Shown here in pieces: positions 61,256-64,000 of a stretch of 64,000 nt of DNA. Location: assembly GCF_026619435.1 (NCBI RefSeq), contig NZ_JAOVZQ010000001.1, positions 4,798,501-4,862,500 of the forward strand, in the 5' to 3' direction. The notes under the pieces are model-generated. The model saw only the letters and a list, made by a program, of their open reading frames with translations, made no database searches and was not told the DNA's origin. The stretch is from Hoeflea ulvae. Lineage in GTDB: Bacteria; Pseudomonadota; Alphaproteobacteria; Rhizobiales; Rhizobiaceae. The position numbers and the translations under genes are program-made. Numbering within the stretch: position 1 is the first letter of the stretch; the number at the start of each line of letters is the position of its first letter.

Positions 61256-64000
<2,745 letters not shown>

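Overview
The window reads as chromosomal DNA of a high-GC alphaproteobacterium, most likely of the order Hyphomicrobiales (Rhizobiales) and perhaps a marine Hoeflea-like lineage. The grounds are the 23S-5S-tRNA-fMet arrangement, what looks like a helix-9 intervening sequence in the 23S gene, strong GGAGG ribosome-binding sites and dense ATGA/TGATG gene overlaps. The order is a moderate-confidence inference and the genus is only a guess.

Region 1 (about 0.1-34.3 kb) is a very large acyl-CoA catabolic island. It encodes four acyl-CoA dehydrogenases, three crotonase-fold enzymes, six classical short-chain dehydrogenases, two AMP-forming and one ADP-forming acyl-CoA ligase, a CaiB-type CoA transferase, a malyl-CoA-lyase-like enzyme, an MmgE/PrpD protein, a thiolase-fold protein with a DUF35 partner, a split MaoC hydratase, a dedicated ETF, a Liv-type ABC importer, a DMT exporter and small dimeric alpha/beta-barrel proteins. 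A TetR regulator sits in the middle (11863-12483). Ten copies of one 16-bp palindrome (TCtAAC-N4-GTTnGA) lie upstream of every transcription unit of the island, including the regulator, and I saw none further right. The island therefore looks like one locally encoded regulon. The sub-operon 19465-26233 resembles, in gene content, the mycobacterial igr module that removes an alpha-methyl-branched side chain from a ring by dehydrogenation, hydration and retro-aldol cleavage. The actual substrate is unknown.

Region 2 (34.4-43.3 kb) holds an atypical FtsH protease, a hybrid histidine kinase in operon with a small exported Oxidored_molyb-fold protein and divergent from a LuxR-type response regulator, and a surface-adhesion cluster. 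That cluster has a CsgG/HfaB-like lipoprotein and two exported proteins that resemble holdfast-anchor or curli-like components.

Region 3 (43.4-51.2 kb) is a sugar ABC transporter operon with a DUF4432 epimerase-like protein, a type I sulfatase and a LysR regulator, suggesting uptake of a sulfated sugar. Two neighbouring genes here (the epimerase C-terminus and the sulfatase N-terminus) carry single-base frame disruptions. Region 4 (51.3-57.3 kb) is a tightly overlapping operon: multicopper oxidase, cytochrome c, exported phytochelatin-synthase-like peptidase, Tat-exported small subunit, GMC oxidoreductase and MFS transporter.

Region 5 (57.8-64.0 kb) contains two IS3-family elements, one nested inside the other with a 3-bp target duplication, followed by the 3' end of an rRNA operon on the minus strand: terminator, tRNA-fMet, 5S and most of the 23S gene, which runs off the right edge.
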